Positions 37,413 to 47,090 of a stretch of 64,000 nucleotides of DNA are shown piece by piece. The stretch's first letter is position 1. Each line of letters starts with the position of its first letter. The translations under genes and the position numbers were made by a program. The DNA is from an uncultured Bacteroidales bacterium. Lineage in GTDB: Bacteria; Bacteroidota; Bacteroidia; Bacteroidales; UBA932. Below the pieces are notes generated by a model, which was given only the letters and a program-made list of their open reading frames with translations, did no database searches and was not told the DNA's origin. The stretch lies in NCBI GenBank assembly GCA_944326385.1, contig CALVDT010000080.1:47820-111819 (forward strand). The letters run 5' to 3'.

Positions 37413-39476
37413 CTACTTCAGATATTTCAGCCAGAACCTACGGTTCTCATTCAGGAAGTGCTCCCCCTGATAACCCCGATACCCATGCATGCCGTCAGGA
37501 TAAATCATCAGTTCGAAACTTTTCCCCGCCTTGTGAAGAGCATCCGCCAGCTGGAGGGTATTCTGGAAATGCACATTGTCATCTCCTGTACCATGCGTCA
37601 GCTTCAGGTAAACCGGCCTTTCACCGGTGAGGCTGTCGGCTCTGGCAGGATAACCGTCGACATACTCGAGCACGCGGGCCTTGCGGTAACCTTCCGGATT
37701 GTCCTGCGGTGTACTCATGTACCTTTCGGTATAATGTGAATCATACAACGCCCAGTCGTACACGCCTCCACCGGCTATTCCGTAATGGAAACTGTCCGGA
37801 GCCCGGAACAGGAGCATTGCAGTCATCGTCCCCCCGAAAGAGAAGCCCTCGACCCCTATCTTGTCGCCATCCACGTACGGCAGTGACTTCATATATTCCG
37901 CCCAAGCCACGAAATCCTGCACTTCATGGACCGAAAGCTGCCTGTACACCATGTCGAGCCCTCGTTTTCCGTTATGCCCGGCTGCACGGCAATCCGCAGT
38001 GATCTGTATGATGCCGTTATCGGACCACCACTGGTTCCTGTCAGACGGAGTGCTCCATCTGTCCCGGACCATAGGGGTATCTGGTCCGCCATAAATATCG
38101 AAATGCACAGGATATTTCCCGGACGGGTCGAAATCTTTCGGATAGACTATGGACGCCGGGAGTCGGAATCCGTCTTCTGTCTCAATATAAATGATCTGAG
38201 GCAATGCATAGCTGTCCGGATCGAAATCCCCGGGCGCCATATCCGCCACCACGTCCCCGAGAGGTTTCCTTCCGGAAGAAGGGAAGACTGCGACCCTGTC
38301 CGGAGTCACCGAATTGGAATAGGTGGCAGAGAAATATTTTCCGTCAGGGGAGAAAACCGCGGACCTGACATCATAGGCCGGGTCAGTCAGGATCTCTGTC
38401 CTGCCTTTCCTGTCGACCTTGTAGACGGACAGGCGGACATACGATTCATTATATGAAGTGAAACAGACTTCCCCCGTCTTTTCCTGCACATCCAGCAGGG
38501 ACAGATTCCAGAACCTGCCGTCGGTAAGCTGTCTGAACTCATCTCCGGAATACGAGAGGAAGTACACCTGCTGCCATTCACCGTCCAGACACCTTGACAT
38601 GTAAAGCCCTTCCGATGTGAATATGGCACCGGAAATCCAGTCCACCCATGTGCTGCCGGTCTCGCTGTATACCCTTTTCATGTCCCCGTCAGCGACCGAT
38701 ACGCTGTAAAGTTCGAGCGACTGCTGGGAGCGCGGCATTCTGGAAATGAAGAAGTACCGGCTGTCAGGCCCCCAGAACGGAGTACCGAAATACTGGTCCG
38801 GATCCTCCTCAAAACCGACCCACAGCACGTCCGGACTGAGATTCTTCCTTGGTGCTGCCTTGAATGCGGATACGTCGGCCACCCCTATCTTCACCACCGG
38901 GTTAGTCTCTCCCGCCTTAGGATATCTGGTCTCATTCAGACTGCCGTCCTGGCCTGCCGGAGAATAGATCGGGAAAAGAGGGACTCCCGTATTGTCGAAC
39001 CTGTAGAATCCGATCCTGCGGCTGTCGGGAGACCACCAGAATGCCCTGTATCTGGTAGGTCTGCCGAAAATCTCCTCATAATACACCCATGATGCATATC
39101 CGTTCAATATAAGGCTGCCGCCGTCAAAAGTAATCCTGTGCTCCAGCCCCGTAGCCACATCAGCCACATACAGATCATTGTCCCTGGTGAAGGCTATCAT
39201 GGAAGAATCCGGAGACCACGTCATGTTCACAGCTCCTTCCGGCTGGAGAGGGAAAACCGCATATTTTCCCGGAGCAGACACACCTTTTCTGACCAGACCG
39301 CTCCGTACATTATAGGAAAACGCCGTGGAATCGGCATAGGTTCCGTCATAAGAATAGATTACCTCATCATCAGAGAGCCATTTCCAGGATGAGGGGACAT
39401 CCCTGAAACCGGAAGAAGCATAAGCAGGTATTGTCAGGATTGACCATAAGAGGATAGGGAAAATATTCTTGTTCAT
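37413..39476 (-). CDS. dipeptidyl peptidase IV (S9B family)
   Basis: 687 residues from MNKNIFPILLWSILTIPAYA, a signal peptide; the frame upstream of it is not gene-like. Beta-propeller N-terminal part with DPP IV hallmarks (ASWVYYEEIFGRP, where the EE pair binds the substrate N-terminus, and FWWSPDS), then the hydrolase domain: Ser in VEGFSFGGTMTA, Asp in GTGDDNVHF, His in MHGYRG. Cleaves X-Pro dipeptides from peptides in the periplasm or at the cell surface. Last gene of a minus-strand run, 60 bp after the helicase gene. A second S9 peptidase is at the left edge. Confidence 0.93.
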   Translation of the reverse strand: MNKNIFPILLWSILTIPAYASSGFRDVPSSWKWLSDDEVIYSYDGTYADSTAFSYNVRSGLVRKGVSAPGKYAVFPLQPEGAVNMTWSPDSSMIAFTRDNDLYVADVATGLEHRITFDGGSLILNGYASWVYYEEIFGRPTRYRAFWWSPDSRRIGFYRFDNTGVPLFPIYSPAGQDGSLNETRYPKAGETNPVVKIGVADVSAFKAAPRKNLSPDVLWVGFEEDPDQYFGTPFWGPDSRYFFISRMPRSQQSLELYSVSVADGDMKRVYSETGSTWVDWISGAIFTSEGLYMSRCLDGEWQQVYFLSYSGDEFRQLTDGRFWNLSLLDVQEKTGEVCFTSYNESYVRLSVYKVDRKGRTEILTDPAYDVRSAVFSPDGKYFSATYSNSVTPDRVAVFPSSGRKPLGDVVADMAPGDFDPDSYALPQIIYIETEDGFRLPASIVYPKDFDPSGKYPVHFDIYGGPDTPMVRDRWSTPSDRNQWWSDNGIIQITADCRAAGHNGKRGLDMVYRQLSVHEVQDFVAWAEYMKSLPYVDGDKIGVEGFSFGGTMTAMLLFRAPDSFHYGIAGGGVYDWALYDSHYTERYMSTPQDNPEGYRKARVLEYVDGYPARADSLTGERPVYLKLTHGTGDDNVHFQNTLQLADALHKAGKSFELMIYPDGMHGYRGYQGEHFLNENRRFWLKYLK

Positions 39477-39536
39477 ATCTGATTGTTTTATTGTCTGTAT
39501 TGTATTGGATTGGATTGGCATGTCATTCAAAATGCA

Positions 39537-40967
39537 TCATTCAAAGAAGGAATCCTTGAAATTCACGAGATATACCATTTCAGTGCTTCTGGTCAGGGCC
39601 GTGTAAAGCCATTTGAGATCGTCCGGAAGGAGTTCATCCTGCCAGAACGGATTGTCTATGAATACGCATTTCCACTGGCCGCCCTGTGACTTGTGACAGG
39701 TTATGGCATTGGCATATTTGAGCTGAAGGGCATTGAAATATTTGTCTTCCCTGACGGCCTCATACCGTTTATGTCTGGATGCGATATGGGCATAATCCTC
39801 GTTGACTCCCTCGTAAAGCATATTCTGCTGTTCCGGGGTCAGTGCAGGACTTTCCGAGATCAAGGTGTCCAGAATGACAGGTGCGACTATCTCCTGATCG
39901 TCATAATCAGGGAATGAAAGGCGCGCCCTGGCGAAATGCAGCCCGTACCTTTCTTCATACCCCGAGATGCTCTGGAGGGTGACTATGTCTCCGTTGGCAA
40001 TATAATCCATATTGTCCAGCTTGTCCACGAACTTGTAGCAGTTCCTTACCACCATCAGGCTGTCACCGCGGACAAGTTTCTCCTCCTTGAACTGGATAGA
40101 GGAGCGGATTCCGAGATTATATTTTACCGCTTTCCTGTTGGAACGGCAAATCACCACAGTCTCATCATCACCGTATCTGTCGTATGCATCCGACAGCTTC
40201 TCTATCAGGTCTGCACCGGTGATCCGTTCCATATCCGGCGCACCATGCAAGTCCAGTCTCACATCATGACTGCCGGCCGCCGGATTCATGTAATTGCGGA
40301 TAGCGGTCCTCAACAGGGTCGCATTCTTCAATATCCCTGATGCCGACTGCTGCCTGACCACCGTCGTAAGCTCCGCCCGGACCACTTCCCCGAAAAGCGA
40401 TATATAATCTTCCGACAATGCCGGACTCTCGTCAAGGCCTACAGGCGGCAGCTGGGCACTGTCCCCGATCAGGACAATCCTGTTGTCCTTCCCCTTTCTC
40501 ACATATCCGACAAGATCCATAAGCAGGTTGCCTGACCCGAATATATTCTGTCCGCCGCTGTCGATCCCTATCAGGGAGACTTCATCCACGAAATAGACGG
40601 TGTCCCGGTCCTTGTTCGGACTCACGGTGAATTCCCCGAAGCCTGCTCCTGTAACCGCTTTCTGGCGGTAGATATGCTTGTGGACCGTGAAAGCCGGACT
40701 GTGCGCATATCCTGCAAGCACCTTTGCCGCCCTCCCCGTCGGAGCCAGCAGGACGCAACGGACATCAAGGCTTTTCAGGAAGGAAATGGCTGCGGATACT
40801 GCAGTAGTCTTGCCTGTCCCGGCATATCCGTTCACTACCATAATATCGGAGGAATCTCCGTTCAGGAATTCCGCCAACTTGCGGAAAAGCCCTTTCTGGC
40901 ATTCCGTAGGCTCATATCCGAGATCTTTTACAAAGCCTGAATAAAGAAAGCCGTTACTGTCCATCAT
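39537..40967 (-). CDS. RecD/Dda-like superfamily 1B DNA helicase
   Basis: 476 residues. Walker A GYAGTGKTTAVSA at about 47-59, Walker B region TVYFVDEVSLIG, motif III GDSAQLPPVG, and the UvrD-like C-terminal motif VI ALTRSTEMVYLV preceded by AITCHKSQGGQW. Resembles the single-polypeptide Bacteroidota helicases related to Dda and RecD2, 5'-3' translocases that remodel replication or repair intermediates. No RecB or RecC is nearby. Start overlaps the trkH stop (ATGATGA). Confidence 0.88.
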   Translation of the reverse strand: MMDSNGFLYSGFVKDLGYEPTECQKGLFRKLAEFLNGDSSDIMVVNGYAGTGKTTAVSAAISFLKSLDVRCVLLAPTGRAAKVLAGYAHSPAFTVHKHIYRQKAVTGAGFGEFTVSPNKDRDTVYFVDEVSLIGIDSGGQNIFGSGNLLMDLVGYVRKGKDNRIVLIGDSAQLPPVGLDESPALSEDYISLFGEVVRAELTTVVRQQSASGILKNATLLRTAIRNYMNPAAGSHDVRLDLHGAPDMERITGADLIEKLSDAYDRYGDDETVVICRSNRKAVKYNLGIRSSIQFKEEKLVRGDSLMVVRNCYKFVDKLDNMDYIANGDIVTLQSISGYEERYGLHFARARLSFPDYDDQEIVAPVILDTLISESPALTPEQQNMLYEGVNEDYAHIASRHKRYEAVREDKYFNALQLKYANAITCHKSQGGQWKCVFIDNPFWQDELLPDDLKWLYTALTRSTEMVYLVNFKDSFFE

Positions 40968-42415
40968 TTACGTCTTCTGAAAATCATGGAAATGACTATG
41001 AACAACGGGTATATCTCAAGACGGCCGAGAATCATGTCCATGGAATAGATGAACTTGGCAATCCCCTGCTGCGAAGAATAATTGCCCATGGTGCTGATGG
41101 AGTCCAGTGCAGGGCCTGCATTTCCGAGCGAAGACAAGGCTCCGGAAATGGCCTCGGCAGAATCTACACCGAAAAGCAGAAGCAGGAGGAAGGATATGAG
41201 AAGAACCACTACATAGAACACTATATATAATATTGCGGCGAATGCAGCATCATCCTTTAGGAAATGGTTGCCAACCCTCAGCTGCATGATGGACGACGGA
41301 TGGAGATTCTGCTTCACCTGACGGAATATCGCCTTGAATGCTATGAGCATCCTGTCGGACTTTACACCTCCGGTAGTGGAGCCAGAACATCCGCACTGGA
41401 AGGCGGCATACAGAAGAAGGACATTTGCAAAAGCCGGCCAGCCTGCATTGTCTGCCGTGGCAAATCCTGATGTAGACAGGAAACTGGTGACCTGGAATGT
41501 GGCATCAAGGGCAGCCCTGCCCCAACTGTCATAAGTTCCGGTCACTTTCAATGAAAGCATCACAAGCACGGAAAGGACTGCCAACGTCCCGAGGAAGAAT
41601 TTCACCACTGGATGTGTGAACGTCTTGAGCGAACGTGTGGCGAAAATCGCGAACAGCAGGCCAAAATGGATTGAAGACAATGCCATGAACACTATTATGA
41701 TAATATCGATCAGTGCGGAATCATAATAAGCGATGGATGAATTCCTGGTGCTGAAGCCTCCTGTAGCCACAGTGCTGAAAGAATGGTTCACGGCATCGAA
41801 GAAGGACATCCCTGCCAGCTTAAGGAGAAGTGTTTCGGTCACAGCCAGAAACACATACACGAATGCTATGACATGGACAGTCTTGATGGAACGGAAACGG
41901 TACCCCTCTCTGGAAAGGGAAGACAGTTCTATATTTGTAAGTCTCATCCGGAACGGGCTTGCATCCGGAATGATAAGCAGGAGAAAAACCACTACGCCCA
42001 ATCCGCCGATGAAATGCGTCGACGATCTCCAGAACTGCAGGCCTTTCGGGAGAGCCTCCACATCGGTAAGAATGGTGGAACCGGTCGTGGTATATCCGGA
42101 CACACTTTCGAACCAGGCATTGATAAGTGTGAACTCTCCGCCCCAAAGCACATATGGCAGCATCCCTACAATGAAAGACAGACGCCACGACAGCACTATG
42201 ATCATATAACCGTCCTGCAGCGAAATGCCGGACGCCTTCCTTACGAAGATGAAGGGGAATATCCCGACAGTGAATGTAATGATGAAACTTATAGCCAGAG
42301 GTCCGAGAGCCGAGTCCTTGCCGTTCAGCACTGAGACGATCAGCGACAGGAACATGAACAAGGCACTGATAAGCAGCGCCTGCCCCACATTTCTCGATAT
42401 GACTTTTATATCCAT
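40964..42415 (-). CDS. trkH: TrkH-family potassium uptake channel
   Basis: 483 residues, four M1-P-M2 repeats. Filter-like loops can be found at TTGSTIL, TVATGGFSTRNS, TSGFATADNAG and GNAGPALDS-like, each with the conserved Gly; TGGVKSDR in the centre is typical of TrkH. The C-terminus ends in basic FRRRK. Works with the RCK protein TrkA, which is not in this window. Overlaps the downstream helicase gene by 4 bp and follows a sensor-like gene with 16 bp between. Confidence 0.92.
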   Translation of the reverse strand: MDIKVISRNVGQALLISALFMFLSLIVSVLNGKDSALGPLAISFIITFTVGIFPFIFVRKASGISLQDGYMIIVLSWRLSFIVGMLPYVLWGGEFTLINAWFESVSGYTTTGSTILTDVEALPKGLQFWRSSTHFIGGLGVVVFLLLIIPDASPFRMRLTNIELSSLSREGYRFRSIKTVHVIAFVYVFLAVTETLLLKLAGMSFFDAVNHSFSTVATGGFSTRNSSIAYYDSALIDIIIIVFMALSSIHFGLLFAIFATRSLKTFTHPVVKFFLGTLAVLSVLVMLSLKVTGTYDSWGRAALDATFQVTSFLSTSGFATADNAGWPAFANVLLLYAAFQCGCSGSTTGGVKSDRMLIAFKAIFRQVKQNLHPSSIMQLRVGNHFLKDDAAFAAILYIVFYVVVLLISFLLLLLFGVDSAEAISGALSSLGNAGPALDSISTMGNYSSQQGIAKFIYSMDMILGRLEIYPLFIVISMIFRRRK

Positions 42416-42431
42416 GTCCGATGACTTCCTG

Positions 42432-43295
42432 CTATAATTCCTTTGCGGCAGATGAAGACTCTATCAGCTTCTCCCTTTCCTCCCGGAGTCTGTTCACCCG
42501 TTTCTTCAGTTCCACATTCTCCTCGACAAGCTCCGTAAGCTCTCCGTTCAGATGTACCAGTTCGTCATCGCCTTCGAATGCATAACTGTAGCGTCGGCCG
42601 TTTGTCTGATAATCATCGATCCCTGAAAGCATCCTCTTCAATGGCCGGATATAATAAATGAGTATGAACACAAGCAGAAGAAGGACGAGCAGAAGCCCTG
42701 CTGCCACGGATACCACTCCCGGGATGATGCTGCGGTAGAATCCGTCCTGGAAAGTTTCGGAATTCTCCTTCAGCTGCATGTAAATCACCTCGTTCAGCTT
42801 CTCGATATCGGATTTCAGTCTCTGATACCGCGGCTGAAGCCTTTTGAAATACCATTCCCTGTTGTCGATGAAATCATTCATGATCACTTTCTCGAACTCG
42901 AGGGAGGTAAGCATGTATGCGGAATAAGAATATATGACAGAATCGGTCCTGGCCACGGCATCACTGCTCGTCAGCGTGGCCTTGAGACTGCTGTACTCAT
43001 CCATGAAGGAATTATAGTCTATCCCGGGTATCAGAGCCGGGTCCTTCTCCCCTACAATGGCAAGCAACTGGAGATTGTACCTGTCACTCTCATTCGCAAT
43101 CTTCTGCGCTATGTTTATGCAGTTTATGTTGGAAGCTATCAGATTCGAGACATAGTCGCTCATCCTCCTGTACTCCATTATGGATATTATGCTTGAAAGC
43201 AGGAGAATCACGGCTATCGCCCCGAGGGACAACGACAGCTTCAGGCTCATCGTCATCTTCGGACGCGACAGGTTCTTGAGGATATTCTTCAGCAT
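42432..43295 (-). CDS. sensor-like membrane protein without output domain
   Basis: 287 residues. TM1 at about 20-42, an extracytoplasmic helical domain (about 43-185) like the four-helix bundle of chemoreceptor-type sensors, TM2 at about 190-215 (VVSVAAGLLLVLLLLVFILIYY is the hydrophobic stretch), a HAMP-like segment starting RPLKRMLSGIDDY, then a coiled coil (ELVEENVELKKRVNRLREE) to the end. No kinase, cyclase or receiver domain. It may dimerise with or modulate another protein; function unknown. Lies between ffh (2 bp) and trkH (16 bp), so it is translated with them. Confidence 0.7.
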   Translation of the reverse strand: MLKNILKNLSRPKMTMSLKLSLSLGAIAVILLLSSIISIMEYRRMSDYVSNLIASNINCINIAQKIANESDRYNLQLLAIVGEKDPALIPGIDYNSFMDEYSSLKATLTSSDAVARTDSVIYSYSAYMLTSLEFEKVIMNDFIDNREWYFKRLQPRYQRLKSDIEKLNEVIYMQLKENSETFQDGFYRSIIPGVVSVAAGLLLVLLLLVFILIYYIRPLKRMLSGIDDYQTNGRRYSYAFEGDDELVHLNGELTELVEENVELKKRVNRLREEREKLIESSSAAKEL

Positions 43296-43297
43296 GG

Positions 43298-44632
43298 CTA
43301 CCTCCTCGGGCGCTTCATGTTCCGCATCATTCCCGTCATACCGCCCAGCCCCATGACTGATTTCATCATTTTCCTTGTCCCTTCGAACTGCTTGAGAAGC
43401 CTGTTCACCTCGGCTACGGATGTGCCGCTGCCGTCGGCGATGCGTTTTCTGCGGCTTCCGTTTATAATCTCCGGCTTCTCCCTCTCCACAGGTGTCATGG
43501 ACAGGATGATAGCTTCGACGCTCTTGAATGAGTCATTGCTCATCTCCACATCTTTCAACGCTTTCCCCATACCTGGAATCATGGATGCTATATCCTTGAT
43601 ATTGCCCATCTTCTTGATCTGCTGTATCTGGTCATAGAAATCCATCAGCGTGAACTGGTCCCTGGCAAGTTTTTTCTTCAGCTTGCGGGCCTGTTCCTCA
43701 TCGAACTGCTCCTGCGCCCTTTCCACGAGAGTGACGACGTCTCCCATGCCGAGAATCCTGTCTGCGATTCTCTCCGGATGGAAGACATCCAGAGCTTCCA
43801 TCTTCTCACCGGAACTGATGAACTTGATGGGCTTGCCGACCACGGCCTTGATGGAAAGTGCGGCACCGCCTCTGGTATCGCCATCCATCTTGGTCAGGAC
43901 CACTCCGTCGAAATCCAGCCTGTCGTTGAACGCCTTGGCTGTCTCCACGGCATCCTGACCAGTCATGGCATCCACCACGAAAAGTGTCTCTGTCGGTGCA
44001 AGATCCTTCTTCAATGCAGCTATCTCGTCCATCATCTCCTCATCCACCGCAAGACGTCCTGCGGTATCGACAATCACCAGGGAACAGCCTTCCTGCCTGG
44101 CTTTCGACACGGCATTGCGCGCTATCGCCACCGGATCCTTGACCCCGTCTTCGGAATATACCGGCACACCAATCTGCTCCCCAAGCACTTTAAGCTGATC
44201 TATAGCCGCCGGCCTGTATACATCGCACGCTGCAAGCATCACCTTCATGCCCCTCTTGCTCTTGCAGTTCAACGCAAGCTTTCCGGAGAAAGTCGTCTTA
44301 CCGGAACCTTGCAGACCGGCCACCAGTACTATGCCGGGATGGCCTTTGACATTGATGTCCGACGACGTGCTGCCCATGAGCGCGGCAAGTTCGTCATGGA
44401 CGATCTTCACCATCATCTGCTGCGGTTTGACGGACTTCAGCACATCCATGCCGAGCGCCTTCTGCTTCACATCGTCACAGAAATTCTTCGCCAGTTTGTA
44501 GCTGACATCGGCATCGAGCAATGCCCTCCTTATATCCTTCAGCGTCTCGGCGACGTTGATTTCAGTTATCTTTCCTTCTCCCTTCAATATCTTGAAGGAA
44601 CGTTCCAGTCTGTCTACTAAATTCTCGAACAT
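43298..44632 (-). CDS. ffh: signal recognition particle protein Ffh
   Basis: 444 residues. N domain four-helix bundle, G domain with GLQGSGKTTFSGKLA (G1), ACDVYRPAA, VDTAGR (G3) and LTKMDGD (G4), and a methionine-rich M domain at the end (MMKSVMGLGGMTGMMRNMKRPRR in two pieces). Binds 4.5S RNA and signal sequences and delivers nascent inner-membrane proteins to FtsY. 23 bp downstream of lysA. Confidence 0.97.
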   Translation of the reverse strand: MFENLVDRLERSFKILKGEGKITEINVAETLKDIRRALLDADVSYKLAKNFCDDVKQKALGMDVLKSVKPQQMMVKIVHDELAALMGSTSSDINVKGHPGIVLVAGLQGSGKTTFSGKLALNCKSKRGMKVMLAACDVYRPAAIDQLKVLGEQIGVPVYSEDGVKDPVAIARNAVSKARQEGCSLVIVDTAGRLAVDEEMMDEIAALKKDLAPTETLFVVDAMTGQDAVETAKAFNDRLDFDGVVLTKMDGDTRGGAALSIKAVVGKPIKFISSGEKMEALDVFHPERIADRILGMGDVVTLVERAQEQFDEEQARKLKKKLARDQFTLMDFYDQIQQIKKMGNIKDIASMIPGMGKALKDVEMSNDSFKSVEAIILSMTPVEREKPEIINGSRRKRIADGSGTSVAEVNRLLKQFEGTRKMMKSVMGLGGMTGMMRNMKRPRR

Positions 44633-44655
44633 ATCTTATTCTGTTAGGAAACCGC

Positions 44656-45876
44656 TTAAGCTTCTGTTGTTAATTCCACCTCTTCACCATTCCAGTCCAT
44701 GTATACCGCAGGGGCAAGGTCCCTGAGATTATACCGGCTGGACATGACCTGGCCATAGGCACCGGCCGACAGTATCGCCAGAAGATCGCCTCTCTTGCTG
44801 AAAGGCAGCCCGAGCCCTTCGGCCCAGACATCGCTTGATTCGCATACGGGGCCGACGACATCATAAACCGCGGTGTCATCTTCATGATCGGAGCATGCCG
44901 TCATGTTCACGATCTTGTGACGCGCACCGTAAAGTGCCGGCCTGATAAGGTCATTCATACCGGCATCGGTAATCAGGAAAGTCTTGTTCTGCCCCGGCTT
45001 GACATACAGCACCTTCGTGACAAGGCTTCCGCACTGGGCCACGATAGAGCGTCCAGGTTCGACATGGATACGATATCGCCCCGGATTGCCTGCAATCTCC
45101 ATCCCTTTGGCAATGGTCCTGAACCATCCTTCGAAATCCGGGACAGGCGCGGTATCCGGCTCCGCATAGTCCACGCCAAGTCCGCCGCCAAGATCTATAT
45201 CCGTTATCTTCAGTCCTTTGTCCTCGAAATAGCGGACTATCTCCATCGCTCTCCTGCATTCCAGCGAGAACACTTCCTCTACATCCATGATCTGCGACCC
45301 GATATGGAAATGCAGACCTTTGAAATTCACATTCGTGCAGCGTCCCAGAAGTTCCGCAAGCGCCTCGAAGTCATGTTTCGATACGCCGAATTTGTTCTCT
45401 TCCAGCCCTGTGGTGATGTATTTATGCGTATGTGCATCTATGTCGGGATTTATCCTGACGAGAACATCCGCTTTCCTTCCAAGCTTTCCTGCAATCTCAT
45501 CCACCACGGCTATTTCGGGGATGGATTCGCAGTTGAGGGCGAAAATGCCGTTCACCAGAGCTGTCTCTATCTCCTTGTCGGTCTTTCCGACTCCGGCAAA
45601 GGCCGTCCTTGAGGGAAGGAAACCGTTCCCGAGTGCGCAAAGGACTTCATTGCCGCTGACGCAGTCTGCGCCAAGTCCCTTGGAGGCGATATGTTGCAGG
45701 ATACGGGGATTGGCATTGGCCTTGACTGCATAGTGGACCTCGATACCATAATGTGATGACAGGCGCACGACCTCCGAGACAGTCTCGGAGAGCAGCCCCA
45801 TGTCATAGAGATAGAATGGCGTCGGAATCCCTTTCAGCTTTTCTATATTATAGGGTCTCAATACTTTCCAGTCCAT
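44656..45876 (-). CDS. lysA: diaminopimelate decarboxylase
   Basis: 406 residues from the ATG at 45876 (MDWKVLRPYNIEK); a TTG two codons upstream is less likely. PLP Lys in VHYAVKANAN, Gly-rich PLP phosphate loop DLGGGLGVDY, substrate/dimer residues in HVEPGRS, and the Cys donated from the second subunit in VCESSDVWAEG. Last step of lysine synthesis from meso-DAP. First gene of a long minus-strand run (lysA-ffh-sensor-trkH-helicase). Specific decarboxylases for ornithine or carboxynorspermidine are the alternative, given the neighbouring deoxyhypusine synthase homologue. Confidence 0.9.
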   Translation of the reverse strand: MDWKVLRPYNIEKLKGIPTPFYLYDMGLLSETVSEVVRLSSHYGIEVHYAVKANANPRILQHIASKGLGADCVSGNEVLCALGNGFLPSRTAFAGVGKTDKEIETALVNGIFALNCESIPEIAVVDEIAGKLGRKADVLVRINPDIDAHTHKYITTGLEENKFGVSKHDFEALAELLGRCTNVNFKGLHFHIGSQIMDVEEVFSLECRRAMEIVRYFEDKGLKITDIDLGGGLGVDYAEPDTAPVPDFEGWFRTIAKGMEIAGNPGRYRIHVEPGRSIVAQCGSLVTKVLYVKPGQNKTFLITDAGMNDLIRPALYGARHKIVNMTACSDHEDDTAVYDVVGPVCESSDVWAEGLGLPFSKRGDLLAILSAGAYGQVMSSRYNLRDLAPAVYMDWNGEEVELTTEA

Positions 45877-45901
45877 GAGCAAATTTAGATAAAAACGATT
45901 G

Positions 45902-45909
45902 CAAAAATA
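45902..45909 (-). promoter_or_regulatory. -7 box of lysA
   Basis: Minus strand TATTTTTG, about 25 bp before the ATG; a second candidate TAAATTTG (45887-45880) touches the start codon and would give a leaderless mRNA. Confidence 0.45.
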
Positions 45910-45969
45910 GAGAAAATTTCGCTAATTTCGCAGGCTGAAAGTCAATTTGACAATTTTTACATAAAAAAG

Positions 45970-46950
45970 ATGAAAATGGAAAAAGGACCTATTTCACAAT
46001 TCATTACACACCATTATCGTCATTTCAACTCAGCTGCTCTGGTAGATGCAGCAAAAGCTTACGACGAACACATCAGCAAAGGCGGGAAGATGATGCTTGC
46101 CATGGCCGGGGCCATGAGTACTGCTGAACTTGGACTTTCCCTCGCCGAGATGATACGTCAGGACAAGATCCATATCGTATCCTGCTCAGCAAACAACCTT
46201 GAGGAGGATATCATGAATCTTGTGGCACACAACCATTACTACAGAGTGCCTAACTACCGTGACCTCACCCCGGAGCAGGAGAAAGAACTCCTGAACAACC
46301 ACATGAACAGGGTTACTGACACATGTATCCCTGAAGAGGAGGCCTTCCGCAGACTTGAGGATCACCTCGTGGAAATCTGGAAAGACATGAAAGCCAAAGG
46401 GGAAAGGCTTCTCCCATATGAAGTCATATACAGGCTTCTCAGGAGCGGTGTCCTCGAGAAATATTACGAGATAGACCCTAAGGACAGCTGGGTTCTTGCC
46501 GCCTGCGAGAAGAATATCCCTATCGTAGTCCCTGCATGGGAAGACTGCACCACGAGCAACATATACACCGCACACTGCATCAGGGGCGAGTTCGACCCGC
46601 TCATGATCAAGGGAGGAATCGAGACCATGATGTTCCTGACCGACTGGTACAAGCACAATTCCGGAGGACAGGGAGTCGGCTTCTTCCAGATCGGAGGAGG
46701 TACAGCAGGAGACTTCCCTATCTGCGTAGTCCCGATGATGGAGCAGGATCTCGGATGGAAGGGCACTCCGCTCTGGGCATATTTCTGCCAGATTTCAGAC
46801 TGCACCACCTCGTACGGTTCATACTCCGGTGCCGTTCCTAACGAGAAGATCACATGGGGCAAGCTGGATGTGGATACACCGAGATTCATCATAGAGTCGG
46901 ACGCGACGATTGTGGCTCCGCTGCTCTTCGCCTACGTTCTCGGCTGGTAA
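45970..46950 (+). CDS. deoxyhypusine synthase-family protein
   Basis: 326 residues. Homologous over its whole length to deoxyhypusine synthase: NAD-binding MLAMAGAMSTAELGLSLA, SCSANNLEEDI, GVGFFQIGGGTAGDF, and the catalytic Lys in ITWGKLDVD, followed by ATIVAPLLFAYV. In eukaryotes and archaea the enzyme modifies eIF5A; bacteria have no eIF5A, and bacterial homologues have been linked to homospermidine or other polyamine synthesis. The retained Lys argues for an active aminobutyl-transferase. Divergent from lysA, a member of the PLP decarboxylase family that also serves polyamine pathways. Confidence 0.88.
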   Translation: MKMEKGPISQFITHHYRHFNSAALVDAAKAYDEHISKGGKMMLAMAGAMSTAELGLSLAEMIRQDKIHIVSCSANNLEEDIMNLVAHNHYYRVPNYRDLTPEQEKELLNNHMNRVTDTCIPEEEAFRRLEDHLVEIWKDMKAKGERLLPYEVIYRLLRSGVLEKYYEIDPKDSWVLAACEKNIPIVVPAWEDCTTSNIYTAHCIRGEFDPLMIKGGIETMMFLTDWYKHNSGGQGVGFFQIGGGTAGDFPICVVPMMEQDLGWKGTPLWAYFCQISDCTTSYGSYSGAVPNEKITWGKLDVDTPRFIIESDATIVAPLLFAYVLGW

Positions 46951-46958
46951 CATAAGAC

Positions 46959-47020
46959 AAGGTGACTGGAAAAGGTTTACTGCGACACATCCGATCCGCA
47001 GACCTTTTCAGTCACCTTTT
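46959..47020 (+). terminator. Rho-independent terminator of the deoxyhypusine synthase-like gene
   Basis: AAGGTGACTGG-AAAAGGT (46959-46976) pairs with ACCTTTTCAGTCACCTT (47002-47018), one G bulged, ending in TTTT. The GGTGACTG stem also occurs in the DUF4301 terminator at 49.0 kb. Confidence 0.85.
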
Positions 47021-47090
47021 GAATTCTCCCCGGCACTGATCAGGATTTTTAACCGCCTGCCATGACGGCAGGGAAAACAGACACAGACAG

